The notes under the pieces are model-generated. The model searched no databases and was not told the origin of the DNA. It saw nothing but the letters and a program-made list of their open reading frames with translations. Made by a program: the position numbers and the translations under genes. From contig NC_089448.1 of the NCBI RefSeq assembly GCF_026210795.1, positions 1,984,001-2,048,000 on the forward strand: DNA of 64,000 bases. Reading direction: 5' to 3'. Positions 24,334 to 34,619 of the stretch are shown one piece after another. This stretch comes from Rhizophagus irregularis (Eukaryota; Glomeromycota; Glomeromycetes; Glomerales; Glomeraceae). Numbering within the stretch: position 1 is the first letter of the stretch; each line of letters opens with the position of its first letter.

Positions 24334-24354
24334 AACGGTTTCCGTTTTCCTAGT
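24334..24354 (+). mobile_element. Helitron-like 3' terminus (plus orientation)
   Basis: A small hairpin AACGG-TTT-CCGTT is followed three bases later by CTAGT. The same signature occurs in opposite orientation at 29563-29583. Hairpin plus CTAG is how Helitrons end. The matching 5' end was not identified, so this marks the end of a non-autonomous or decayed copy whose body would lie to the left. Confidence 0.45.
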
Positions 24355-24640
24355 ATATTTTTTATAGATTCAATTAGCTGTAACCTGTTGCGTTGCAACT
24401 ACGACTTTTTTTTTGTTAGTAACATATTTCTTTTTTAAGTTAGCACATTTAAATTAATTTAAGAATTACAAATAGAACAAAGTTTAAATTTATCTACTAA
24501 CACAATACCAAATTATTGTAATATCTATTAACTAATCTATCTTTCTTTTTCTATATATTTATATTTCAACTTGTACTAACTAGTAAATGCTCTATATACA
24601 CGTTGCTCCAAAAAGTATAGCCTAATGACAGTAGTCAGTC

Positions 24641-26172
24641 CCTATAAAAAAATTGGATACGTTTTTTATAAAGTTTTTATACGATTTTTTTCCTTAGAAA
24701 TAACGTATCATAATAGGATACGGAAAAATGCACAATTCCGTATCACTAAAAATATGGTTTGGATACGGAATTTGCACGGAATTCATATGGAATTTACATA
24801 TCACTGATTTTATCACGAAATTTATACGATTTGGTCACTGAATTTACTATTTGTATTACAGTTTACTATAATTATATTTACATAAATCTAATTTTACTTT
24901 ATTAAATTAAATAAAAAATAAAAAATAAACAAAATACAAATACATTATGAAAATTCCCTCCTTATTAAAACCACCTATTGCAACCAAAATTATCTATAAG
25001 TTCAGGTTCATTTGGAGTCAAACAACCTAAAAAAAACAAAAAAAAAGAAACATAAGAACGTCTAACTTAATTGGAAACAAAACCCCCCCTTCATATAGTA
25101 TCTGCAATCGTCCAAATCACCAAAGGTCAGTATTCCTACAAAAAAAGAAAGAGAACTCCAGAATGTCTGGCCTACATAAATGAAAAGAATTATGAAGCAT
25201 CTGATGAAAAAGAAACCAAAACAACAAAATAAATCCAAAACTGACCTACAAAAGAAGAAGACTCTGAAGCAACAAAACTAAAACAACCTACAAAAAGAAA
25301 AGAATCTGAACCCAACTTACAAAAAAAAAAAAAGAAAATTTGAACAGACCTAAAAAAAGAAAAAAATCCTGAACAATCCTACAAAAAGGAAAGGACTCCC
25401 AAACTGATCTACAAAAAAGAAAAAAGAAACTGAATCTTCTCACAAAAAAAAATCTGCTGGCCTATGAAATAAAAAAAGGGATAAATATAAATAAAATAGA
25501 AAGGGGAATAAAGAATAAATCAAAAAAAAAATTTTTTTAAAAAGAGAGTAACGAAGTTAGGAAAGTTAAAAAAAAATTTTTTTTAAAGGGAGGACGTCAA
25601 AGTTAGAAACATAAAAAAATTTTTTATAAAGAGGAAATAGAAATAGAAAGAAGAAAATTGTTTTAAAAAAAAAGAAGAGTGGGAATAAAAGAATAAAATC
25701 AAAAAAAAATTTTTTTTTTAAGGGTGACGAAAAAAAATTTTTTTTTTAAAGGAGAGTGATGAAAAAAAAAATTTTTAAAGTGAGGTACGAAAAAAAAATT
25801 TTTTTTTTAAAAAGGGGGGTGACGAAAAAAGAAGAAAAATTTAGAAAAAATAACAAAAATAAGACAAGAGAAAAGAGAAGGAAGGAAAGACAGAAAGGAA
25901 GATCGGAAGATCAAACTCATCAAAGTAAGGGTTTATATAAAAACAAAAAACAAAACAATAAACAATCACGTGATCTCGTTTTATGATACGAGATTTTTGT
26001 AAAATTATTTTCTAAGTTTAAAAATTCTATATACATTCCGTATGATTAATTTTAAAAAATGTTCAAAAATGAATTGCTTATTAAATATACGGAATTTGTA
26101 TACGGAATCTATAGAAACGTACATAAAATGTATACAAAATGTATCCTTTCCGTATACATATTTCTTATAGGG
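24641..26172. mobile_element. 1.5-kb non-coding element with terminal inverted repeats
   Basis: The left end CCCTATAAAAAAATTGGATACG (from 24641) pairs with the right end, whose complement starts CCCTATAAGAAATATGTATACGG (to 26172). Interior copies of GGATACGGAATT-type sequence near both ends are also mutually inverted. The flanks share only AGT, so target duplication is unclear. The middle (24900-25950) is A-rich with AAAAAGAAAA and AAAAATTTTTTTT runs. The 76-residue Lys-rich frame at 25756-25986 is a composition artefact. Confidence 0.5.
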
Positions 26173-26179
26173 AGTAGGT

Positions 26180-27114
26180 ATACTGTAGTGAGACGCATCT
26201 GGGGAAAGTATGCAGGGACTAGGGCCTTAAACATGGATGCTTAAAGAAAGCTCAGCAGATTGCCTCCAAACATCTGGACGACAGTAGGAACACGCGTGAC
26301 TGTAACTAAGTAGCCTGCTTCTAAAATAAATTTCATTAATCAGAATAGTCAAGAGTGCGATTACCAAAAAAAAACAATTTAAATTAATTTAGGAAAATTC
26401 TCGTTAAATTCGTTGCAAGAATAGGCTTGATATTGTTATTAAAGTTTTGGAAAATTCAGAAGCTAATGATTATAATGTAATTAATAAATATCATTAGAAA
26501 GGAATACACTTGTACAACGAATTCAGTTTCATTTTTAATAGTCTTATTAGCATGCGTGAAATTCTATACTAAAAAACTTTAATTTATGATTGTAATAAAT
26601 AATAAGGCTGTTAAATGACTATCAAATTATTATCAATAACCCTTTGCAAAAGATAAAGTCCAATTAAAAAACAAAAACAAAAACAAAAAGCAAGAAATAA
26701 AATATAACTGAAACGAAAAAATTTTATCATCAGAAATAATAGTATAAATATACAGAACTATAATGAATGTGATGTAATGACTAATTTCAATAGACAACCA
26801 GTTACCATCAAAATCAACAATATGATATCCCTATAAAAAATTTATTCGTGTTTGTTATTTCTATAAATATATCACTGAGTTTTTACTGCAGGGTAACAAC
26901 AATACAGATATAATACCAACATTCTCAATGTCTTCAACATCCAATAACCTCCATGTTTTCTCATAATTTACACTCGTTGTAACAGAAGGTTAATGGGTGT
27001 CACATAATTTTCATCCATTGTATAAGCCAAAACTCCCAACCCCAACCTGTTTCAATGGATAAGAAATTATACTCTGTATAAGAATAATATAACAATATTA
27101 TTGGTTCCATATAT
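26180..27114. other. Intergenic, no gene seen
   Basis: A+T-rich non-coding sequence with a (CAAAAA)n run near 26670. Coding character is absent. Toward 27000 it grades into the satellite region, with ATCCATTG-type motifs that resemble parts of the 66-bp unit. Confidence 0.5.
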
Positions 27115-28723
27115 TGTTGCTGACTTAGCCAAGTCTTTTAAAAAAACTTGTTGTCACCCAATCACCAACGTTGAGGTGCAGCAACATTGATCAGGATAAA
27201 AAAAAGTTAAGTTGGCTAGAAGCCTTTAAATTCTCATCCATTGCAACAATTAACCTAGAAGGCCACTCTGCTTCAACAGATTAGAATTACCCTTTAATTC
27301 GCATCCATTGTGCAGTTAACCTAGAAGGCCACTCTGCTCCAATGGATTAGAATTACCCTTTAATTCGTATCCATTGTGCAGTTAACCTAGAAGGCCACTC
27401 TGCTCCAACAGATTAGAATTACCCTTTAATTCGCATCCATTGTGCAGTTAACCTAGAAGGCCACTCTGCTCCAATGGATTAGAATTATCCTTTAATTCGC
27501 ATCCATTGTGCAGTTAACCTAGAAGGCCACTCTGCTCCAATGGATTAGAATTACCCTTTAATTCGCATCCATTGTGCAGTTAACCTAGAAGGCCACTCTG
27601 CTCCAATGGATTAGAATTACCCTTTAATTCGTATCCATTGTGCAGTTAACCTAGAAGGCCACTCTGCTCCAATGGATTAGAATTACCCTTTAATTCGCAT
27701 CCATTGTGCAGTTAACCTAGAAGGCCACTCTGCTCCAATGGATTAGAATTGTCCCTTTAATTCGCATCCATTGTGCAGTTAACCTAGAAGGCCACTCTGC
27801 TCCAACAGATTAGAATCGTCCCTTTAATTCGCATCCATTGTGCAGTTAACCTAGAAGGCCACTCTGCTCCAATGGATTAGAATTACCCTTTAATTCTCAT
27901 CCATTGTGCAGTTAACCTAGAAGGCCACTCTGCTCCAATGGATTAGAATTACCCTTTAATTCTCATCCATTATGCAGTTAACCTAGAAGGCCACTCCGCT
28001 CCAATGGATTAGAATTGTCCCTTTAAATCTCATTTATTGCAGCAGTTAACCTAGAAGGCCACTCTGCTTCAACGTATTAAAATTGACACTTTAATTCTCA
28101 TCTATTGCGCAGTTAACCTAGAAGGCCACTCTGCTCCAACAGATTAGAATTGTCCCTTTAATTCTCATCTATTGCGCAGTTAACCTAGAAGGCCACTCTG
28201 CTCCAATGGATTAGAATAGTCCCTTTAATTCTCATCCATTGTGTAGTTAACCTAGAAGGCCACTCTGCTCCAATGGATTAGAATTGTCCCTTTAATTCGC
28301 ATCTATTGCGCAGTTAACCTAGAAGGCCACTCTGCTCCAACAGATTAGAATTGTCCCTTTAATTCGCATCCATTGTGCAGTTAACCTAGAAGGCCACTCT
28401 GCTCCAATGGATTAGAATTACCCTTTAATTCTCATTTATTGCAGCAGCTAACCTAGAAGGCCACTCTACTGAAATAGATTAGAATTGAATCGGCTAGAAG
28501 CTCTTAAATTCTCATTCATTGCAGCAGTTAACCTAGAAAGCAACTCTGCTTCAATGGATTAGAATTAAATCAGCTTCTTGTTGCTGACTTAGCCAAGCTT
28601 TTTAAAAAACTTGTTGTCACCCAATCACCAACGTTGAGGTGCAGCAACATTGATCAGGATAAAAAAAAAATTAAGTTGGCTAGAAGCCTTTAAATTCTCA
28701 TCCATTGCAACAATTAACCTAGA
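27115..28723. repeat. 66-bp satellite array bounded by 140-bp direct repeats
   Basis: About 20 head-to-tail copies of a 66-bp unit (core CCTAGAAGGCCACTCTGCT, CAATGGATTAGAATT, CCTTTAATTCGCATCCATTG) fill about 27240-28560. A distinct segment of about 140 bp (GTTGCTGACTTAGCCAAG to GGCTAGAAGCCTTTAAATTC) stands at both edges, 27115-27256 and 28577-28723, nearly identical. The array with its border may thus be a higher-order repeat. Degenerate monomers continue to about 28830. No coding frame runs through it. Confidence 0.9.
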
Positions 28724-29074
28724 AAGCCACTCTATTAAAATGGATTAGAATTAACCCTTAAATTCTTACCCATTGCAGCAGTTAGCCTAGAAAGCTAATT
28801 TGATTCAACGGATTAGAATTGAGTTGGCTAAGAGCCATTAATAAAAGTAAGCATAAGCATAAGGTCCCTAATACAAGAAGGTATGTTAATAAACGTCCTT
28901 TTTATTGAATTTAAAAAAAAAATCCATTCTATTTGTTCACCAGTCACATCTTACAAAAAAACAAAAATAAAAACATTGAAAAACGGTCTTAACTGTTAAC
29001 GTTAAATTTTAATCCTTCGCTATTTACTTATTCTAAAATTCGAGACAATTCCTAAAAAAAATATATATATACTG

Positions 29075-29400
29075 TAAGAACGTTATTAACGTTCTCAAAC
29101 CTTTTTTTAAAAAAAAAATATAAAAGAACGTTATTAACGTTCTCAACCCTTTTTTTTAAAAAAAATATAAAAGAACGTTATTAACGTTCTCAACCCTTTT
29201 TTTTTAAAAAAAATATAAAAGAACGTTATTAACGTTCTCAACCCTTTTTTTTAAAAAAAATATAAAAGAACGTTATTAACGTTCTCAACCCTTTTTTTAA
29301 AAAAAAATATAAAAGAACGTTATTAACGTTCTCAACCCTTTTTTAAAAAAAAATATAAAAGAACGTCATTAACGTTCTCAAACCTTTTAAACCTTTTTTT
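29075..29400. repeat. 47-bp tandem array, each unit holding a 17-bp palindrome
   Basis: Seven copies start at about 29078, 29126, 29173, 29221, 29268, 29315 and 29361. Each contains GAACGTTA-T-TAACGTTC (the last has one change), CTCAACCC and an A/T homopolymer block TTTTTTTAAAAAAA that is itself self-complementary. Spacing is 46-48 bp, varying only in homopolymer length. Confidence 0.9.
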
Positions 29401-29562
29401 AAAAACTTTCTTATTAACTAAAAAGAATTTTAGTTTATTTCGGCCGGATGAGCCGCCGGTTATCAATGTGCAATTTCGCGTTTGCAGTCTTTTTATAAAC
29501 GCGTTTAGTATACAAAAAAAATTTTTGTAACAACTATTTATAACTTTTCGCGTTTATTATTA

Positions 29563-29583
29563 ACTAGGAAAACGGAAACCGTT
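29563..29583 (-). mobile_element. Helitron-like 3' terminus (minus orientation)
   Basis: Reverse complement of the signature at 24334-24354: hairpin AACGG-TTT-CCGTT, three bases, CTAGT. The body of this copy would extend to higher coordinates. The 30-bp regions next to the two hairpins show little other similarity, so the two termini may belong to related subfamilies. Confidence 0.45.
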
Positions 29584-30186
29584 TAAGTACTTCGCGTTGC
29601 ATAACTCGCAAATGTTACGTGATCCTACGTGTCATTTTATTTATTTGGCATATTTTAGAGGTCAAATAGGTAGTGTTACATAAATCGTGATATATTCAAA
29701 AAAAAAGGAAATAAAGTGACAGGGACAAAAACGGGGGTTAAAACAAATTTTGCCAAATCAATCATCATCATCATCATCATTATTTAATTATATTAGTTTT
29801 TTATTAATAAAATTATTATTAAATAATGAATTTGATCTTGATATATATAAAAAATTAGAAAAAGAAATTTACAAATTAGTTATTTCTCTCTATCTAACCT
29901 ATTATTATTACATTTATTATCCGTTGTAGTCGAACTTCTGTGACTTCTGTATGCTTCCCTTGGTCTAATCTTGAAGCGAACTTCGTACTCAAATCATTAA
30001 ATTCTTCTACCTTTCGCGTGAGTAAATCTTTTCTACACGCTTTATCCCATTCTTATCATGAAATACACCATTCTTGTAAGTTTTCATCCGTAACCTGAAC
30101 CGTCCGAAGAAGGAGTTTTACTATCAAATCTAAAATTTAAATTTATGGTTCATGCTTCTTCCAGACATTATTCTTCTAACGACTGT

Positions 30187-31186
30187 TCAACCATTTCCTT
30201 CCTTTTTTGTTTTGACCAAAAACATGCTAGAAATATAAATTCCCGTTGAAAATAACTTTTTTCTCAAACCAAAGCCATACTTTTTGCTTAGTTTTATAAT
30301 TATATCATTATCTTCTATCTTCTTATAATGGTCCTTTAACGGTTTACCGAAAGCTACCTGAGAAAATAGACTTATTGTTGTAAATAACTGCCCATACGCT
30401 CTTTTGTATTTACTAAAGTCGTCTTCATTTTTCATGCTTTAGGTGAATTTCTACTTTAACCGTATCCTTAATCGTTAACGTGGCTTGTAACTGGACAAGA
30501 TACTTTACGTTTTCCAACACATTCTTCATCCGACCATGAACATACCTCGTCTTCGTGAATCTATCCTAGGCTTCTCGCAATTTTTTCGTCCAAATTAATT
30601 ACCTCTTACAAAAAAGTACCTACTGAATGCATATCCTCAATCAACTCCTCCTTTCTTTGATTGAGATTAATTACTTCCTCAATCCATCCTCATTTGACGT
30701 GAGGCGTGAGATAATCGTTTCTTCATTTTCAATGAAAGTATTGTGTTTCTGTTGTAATTCATCGATCCAATGTCGTTGGATTTCGATGGTAGACGTAAGC
30801 TGGTTAATTTTGGCTTTAAGATTATTACTGTGTTCTTGTGCGCTTTTGAGATTGTTTTCGAGTCTTTCGATTCTTCTTTCAAAACCGTTGTTATAAGCTA
30901 TCTGTTCCTTAGTTAAAATCCATTTTTTGCTGTTTAACATTTGTTTGGTCTTCGCGGTTCCCTTATTGGATAGCGTGTAACAGGACTAATAGCACCGGCT
31001 AAATATCTGTAACGGAAGGTATCTGTTGAGTTTGTGGGAGACAGTTGCATTCGATGTGTTCTGACCTGTTTCTGTAAGTTTTTTATTGTCCTTGTTACGG
31101 AGGAAATGCTCTCTTGAAGGTTTTTTATCACAATTGATAAAATTATGCTCTGTGCTCCCACAGATAGTGCAATATTGATTCCCCAA
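30187..31186 (-). pseudogene. Decayed minus-strand gene with a CCHC zinc knuckle
   Basis: Three minus-strand open segments lie in line. The frame from 31186 has CTICGSTEHNFINC, an exact C-x2-C-x4-H-x4-C zinc knuckle, but no ATG. 30940-30671 encodes an 89-residue, strongly helical Glu/Gln/Asn-rich stretch (coiled coil). 30435-30187 encodes 82 residues (YGQLFTTISLFSQVAFGKPL) of unknown type. Frames differ and no convincing splice model joins them. A zinc knuckle with a coiled coil fits a Gag-like or nucleic-acid-binding protein of mobile origin, but this is inference. Confidence 0.35.
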
Positions 31187-31240
31187 GGTGTTACGAACAG
31201 ATTAGAATCTCCTATCTTATAACGTTCTACTTCATCAGGA

Positions 31241-31500
31241 AGTTTTTAGGTGGGTCGGTCCATGTAATTCCACGTGGGTTTGCTCAGAAATACGTGGAAT
31301 TCCACACATTCCCAATATCCTACATGGATCCACACCGAATTTCGTAAACTTATGCCGAAAATACCACGTGTTTCGTCACAGGATATTCGGAAAATACTGG
31401 AACTATTTAGATTTCCACATATTTCCACAGTATTTAATGTGGATTTCCATGTGGATTTTAAACGGAAAAAAATTCCTGATGTTTATGGACCTTGTTTTTG
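31241..31500. repeat. Short repeat rich in TTCCAC / GTGGAA motifs
   Basis: The region repeats CCACGTG, GGAATTCCAC and TTTCCACA on both strands. GGTCCATG near 31257 and its approximate complement ATGGACC near 31484 could be the ends of a small inverted-repeat element. Pairing is weak, so only the repetitive character is certain. Confidence 0.3.
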
Positions 31501-32464
31501 GGTTCCGTACGTGTAAACGATTGCATATCGTAAATTACGGCCCGTGGTCGGGTTGGTTGGTATGTAACAAGTCTTTCCTTTGATGTGTTTGACAAAGTCG
31601 TTCAAATCTCGTGCCGTCGTGTTTGGGCTCCCCTAATTATGTTATATTTTATCGTAAATTTGTTAATATTCGTAATTCGTAATAATAAAAAAATTTGCAT
31701 AATTGTATTAAAACGAAATTCATATGTCAGACATATTCACATTAAAATTGAAATTTATGAAATTAATTTATAATTTGTCATATTAAGTTCTCTATAATAA
31801 AACGATATCCCGTATATCATATTGAATTTTTGATAATTCACACTATTAGTTTACCAAAATATTTTATCTGAGGTACTTAGAAAAATTTGAAAATGGAGAG
31901 GGTGTATTCTTTCCTACTTGTATTATAATGAAAATTAGTGTTATACAAATATGATGTGATAATTTTTAAATAAAACGATTAACGTCAAACAAATGACGAC
32001 TATGACGTGATAACTATTTAGAAAACAAATAAAACAAATAAAACAAATTATTCCTTAATAATATATACACTGGGCCCAATACTGGCCCAATTAATTATTT
32101 AATTGTTTAAAAAGTTTTCAATTTAGCGCATGTACAGTACAATACCTGCAACTTCACCACATTAATCATCACACATCATTTATCGCCCGTTATTATTTAT
32201 ATTATGTATGGGCGTGACAATTAAGTCGTCTGAACTAACATCTAAGGAAATTGATTTCCAAAAAAGTTCAAATCAGGGAGGCCGGAATTATTTAAAACAA
32301 TACAAAACTTATTTTGGTTAATGACGTTATTTTTTGTATATCAGATATGTTTTTAGAGAATAATATCGTCGGGTATGTGGGACAGAAATTTCTCATATAT
32401 CAACTTATGTAGGTATGTGTGTAACAAGAAAGGTCAAAAATTTTATAAGGCCGGGCAAAAAAAA
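31501..32464. other. Intergenic, no gene seen
   Basis: A+T-rich, no coding character. An ACAAATAAAAC run lies near 32025-32045. The 31585-31773 open frame has no recognisable domain. Confidence 0.5.
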
Positions 32465-32961
32465 TTTTTAGATTCTCGTGACATAAATTTTATAATCCCC
32501 TGTCGCACTAAGTGTCACTCATGATCACCTTCATACTAATTTTTAAAAATTGCGAGTGATTAGTTGAGTTTATAAATAACCGGGAATCTTCGTTTAGTTA
32601 TTTCCCGGTCTCATATAGATAGCCGGAAAATTACTAATTTTAGTTTAAAATAGTTAAAATAGTTAATATTTAATGAGTGACACGCTCCAGGGGATTACCC
32701 ATTTATTTCCTGGGAAGGAAAACAATAGGGCTTTTTTCCCTTCGGGAAAAAAACCCTATTATTTCCAACTCCCCATGAAATAAATAATACAAATGACCCG
32801 GCCGGCCGGGCATTTTTTTTTATATATGTAAATTTTTTTCATATGTAAAATTTTTTACGCACATTGGCCAAAAACTTAAAATCACGTGATAAAAAAATTT
32901 TTACTATCATAAAAAAAAATCGAAAAACTGACCCGGTCGGGTCACGAGAATCTAAATTTTT
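32465..32961. mobile_element. Nested inverted-repeat elements
   Basis: The outer pair TTTTTAGATTCTCGTGAC (about 32466-32483) and its complement (about 32940-32957) frame about 500 bp. Inside, TAATCCCCTG...GTGTCACTCA (from 32493) pairs with TGAGTGACAC...CAGGGGATTA (to 32697), a 205-bp MITE-like unit. Directly beside it is a long hairpin (32701-32787). Both inner structures lie within the outer pair. No target duplication was found for the outer pair. Confidence 0.55.
32701..32787. repeat. Long imperfect hairpin
   Basis: Arms of about 37 bp pair around TTC. The inner part is nearly perfect (AATAGGG-x-TTTTTTCCC against GGGAAAAAA-x-CCCTATT). The outer part pairs ATTTATTTC with GAAATAAAT, with some mismatches between. 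If transcribed it would fold into a single hairpin, similar in size to a small-RNA precursor. Confidence 0.7.
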
Positions 32962-33360
32962 TCGAATAGCTTTTTTTTTTTTATTTTATTAGATATAGAT
33001 ATAGACTGGGACAATAACAACTGTATGTTATTACCATTACAAATGGTAAGCTAAACTATACATAACGTTATTAAACCAAATCTCCTAGCGGAGTTATTTA
33101 AATCCGAGGCGTAGCCTGAATTCTAATCTATATCATAAAAGGACGAGTTAAACGAAACAATAAATCTATCTAAATTATATACATGAGAAAAATAATAATA
33201 AAACAATCAAATGATCCGTATATTGCTTTCAACCGAGATTGCCACCTGTTGTTTCAAATGTTAATGTTATAGTGTTTCTACTAACCTAAGGGGTATGATG
33301 ACTCATTATATTAAAGAAAAAATAAAAAATAAAAAATAAAAATAAAAATGAAGAAATAAT

Positions 33361-34561
33361 CTATTTAGAAATAGATGGTCCAACGACTGGGGAGTCATGA
33401 GGGGACCTGGTCGACGAACGTAATTTCTTCTCTTGATGTAACGAACGTTGCAAGGCCAGATTAGAATTAATGGTAGTCACTTCTAATCGTTTTGTGTCGT
33501 TAGACGTATCTGGTCGAAAGCTACTATAATGTGATTGATGAGGAGTAATGATATCAAAATATTCTAATTGAAAATTAGCAATCTCAGTTTGTAGTCGTAC
33601 AATTTTGTTAGGTTTTTTAACGACCTCCCGTCATTTTAAGAAGGAAGACATAAGTTGATGTTATGATCCTTGATATCATTGTCGTCGGTTGAGTTTTTTA
33701 ACGCTCGTCCCGTGATATGCTGCTTTACGTTGTATTTGTTTTCTTGTTCGATTTGTTTGATTAGATCTGAAAAAAAAAAATACATGATTTGTAAGCAGCG
33801 CCAAAAAAAATAACAATTTATAATATTTATAATGGATTCGGATTTTATCATTTCCGAGGAGAAAGTTATATCAAAAAAGTGCTATCTGCTTTACGTTCTT
33901 GCTGGTTAATGGCAGCTTTCGCTGCAGATTCTACTTTCTTTTCAAGATATTTGAACCAACCAGTAGAACCGGGAGCGTAATATATTGCACCTTTGGGTGA
34001 GTAAATAGGTTGTGATGGAATGTAAGGACGAAGACGGTCTGGCACAAAAATACTCAACTGTGTGGATCGGTGAAGGAAGATCCGGTCTCATATTCTCATT
34101 CGGATTAAAGACAATAATCAATTATCTCAGATGTAGAAGCAGGTGTAGTGGTAGAAGTCTCAGGTGTAGCTATATTCAATGCGTTTACGCGCCTGTATAC
34201 TAAAAGAAAAAATAGGAACCAGGTATTGATAATCTTGAGCATCCGGTAAACTAGTCTTTTTGGAATATTTCAGATGTTTAATGGGTTTATCTATATATTG
34301 TGATTCAAGGAAAAGGAAACGGTGCTTCTTCGCCATGATTAATTTATCTTCAAGAGTATCAGGTGCGTTAGGGTTCCCGAGTCTAAAAATTCTTTTACAC
34401 CGGCGTTGGAATCTTTGATATTGTTTGCGTCGAGTACGTGCATTATTACTATAAATATGTTTAAAATTGATAAATTTCTTCTTGTACATAAACCGGTTGC
34501 CATGAGTGAATACATTTTTATGACCATTCGCTTGATATTTGACACTATATTCCACGCCCAA
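33361..34561 (-). pseudogene. Multi-exon or decayed hypothetical gene
   Basis: Several minus-strand segments look coding. 34561-34160 is a 133-residue basic frame (ARTRRKQYQRFQRRCKRIFR; LGNPNAPDTLEDKLIMAKKH). About 34050-33866 contains IPSQPIYSPKGAIYYAPGST. About 33633-33361 is an 88-residue Ser/Thr-rich C-terminus without ATG, ending VVGPSISK. A poly-pyrimidine tract and AG at about 33767 suggest an acceptor. Frames do not all join by clear introns, and GTTAAAAAAC segments near 33700 and 33620 are a small duplication. The family is not recognised. It could be a real gene with introns I misplace or a decayed one. Confidence 0.4.
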
Positions 34562-34619
34562 GCGTCGCGAATAAATTCGATATCTTTAAATATACGATAC
34601 TTGAAAAAATGTTTTTGAT

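Noticed and set aside
25756-25986. 76-residue Lys-rich frame
   Set aside because: Made from A-rich low-complexity DNA inside a non-coding element.
27240-28560. 66-bp array as a possible CRISPR
   Set aside because: Units are contiguous without unique spacers, vary internally, and the genome is eukaryotic.
29075-29400. 47-bp palindromic array as a possible CRISPR
   Set aside because: The palindrome is repeat-like, but the intervals between are the same A/T homopolymer each time, not unique spacers.
31274-31516. Overlapping frames on both strands with repeated WIH/WNY-like text
   Set aside because: All derive from the TTCCAC/GTGGAA repeat; no consistent coding frame.
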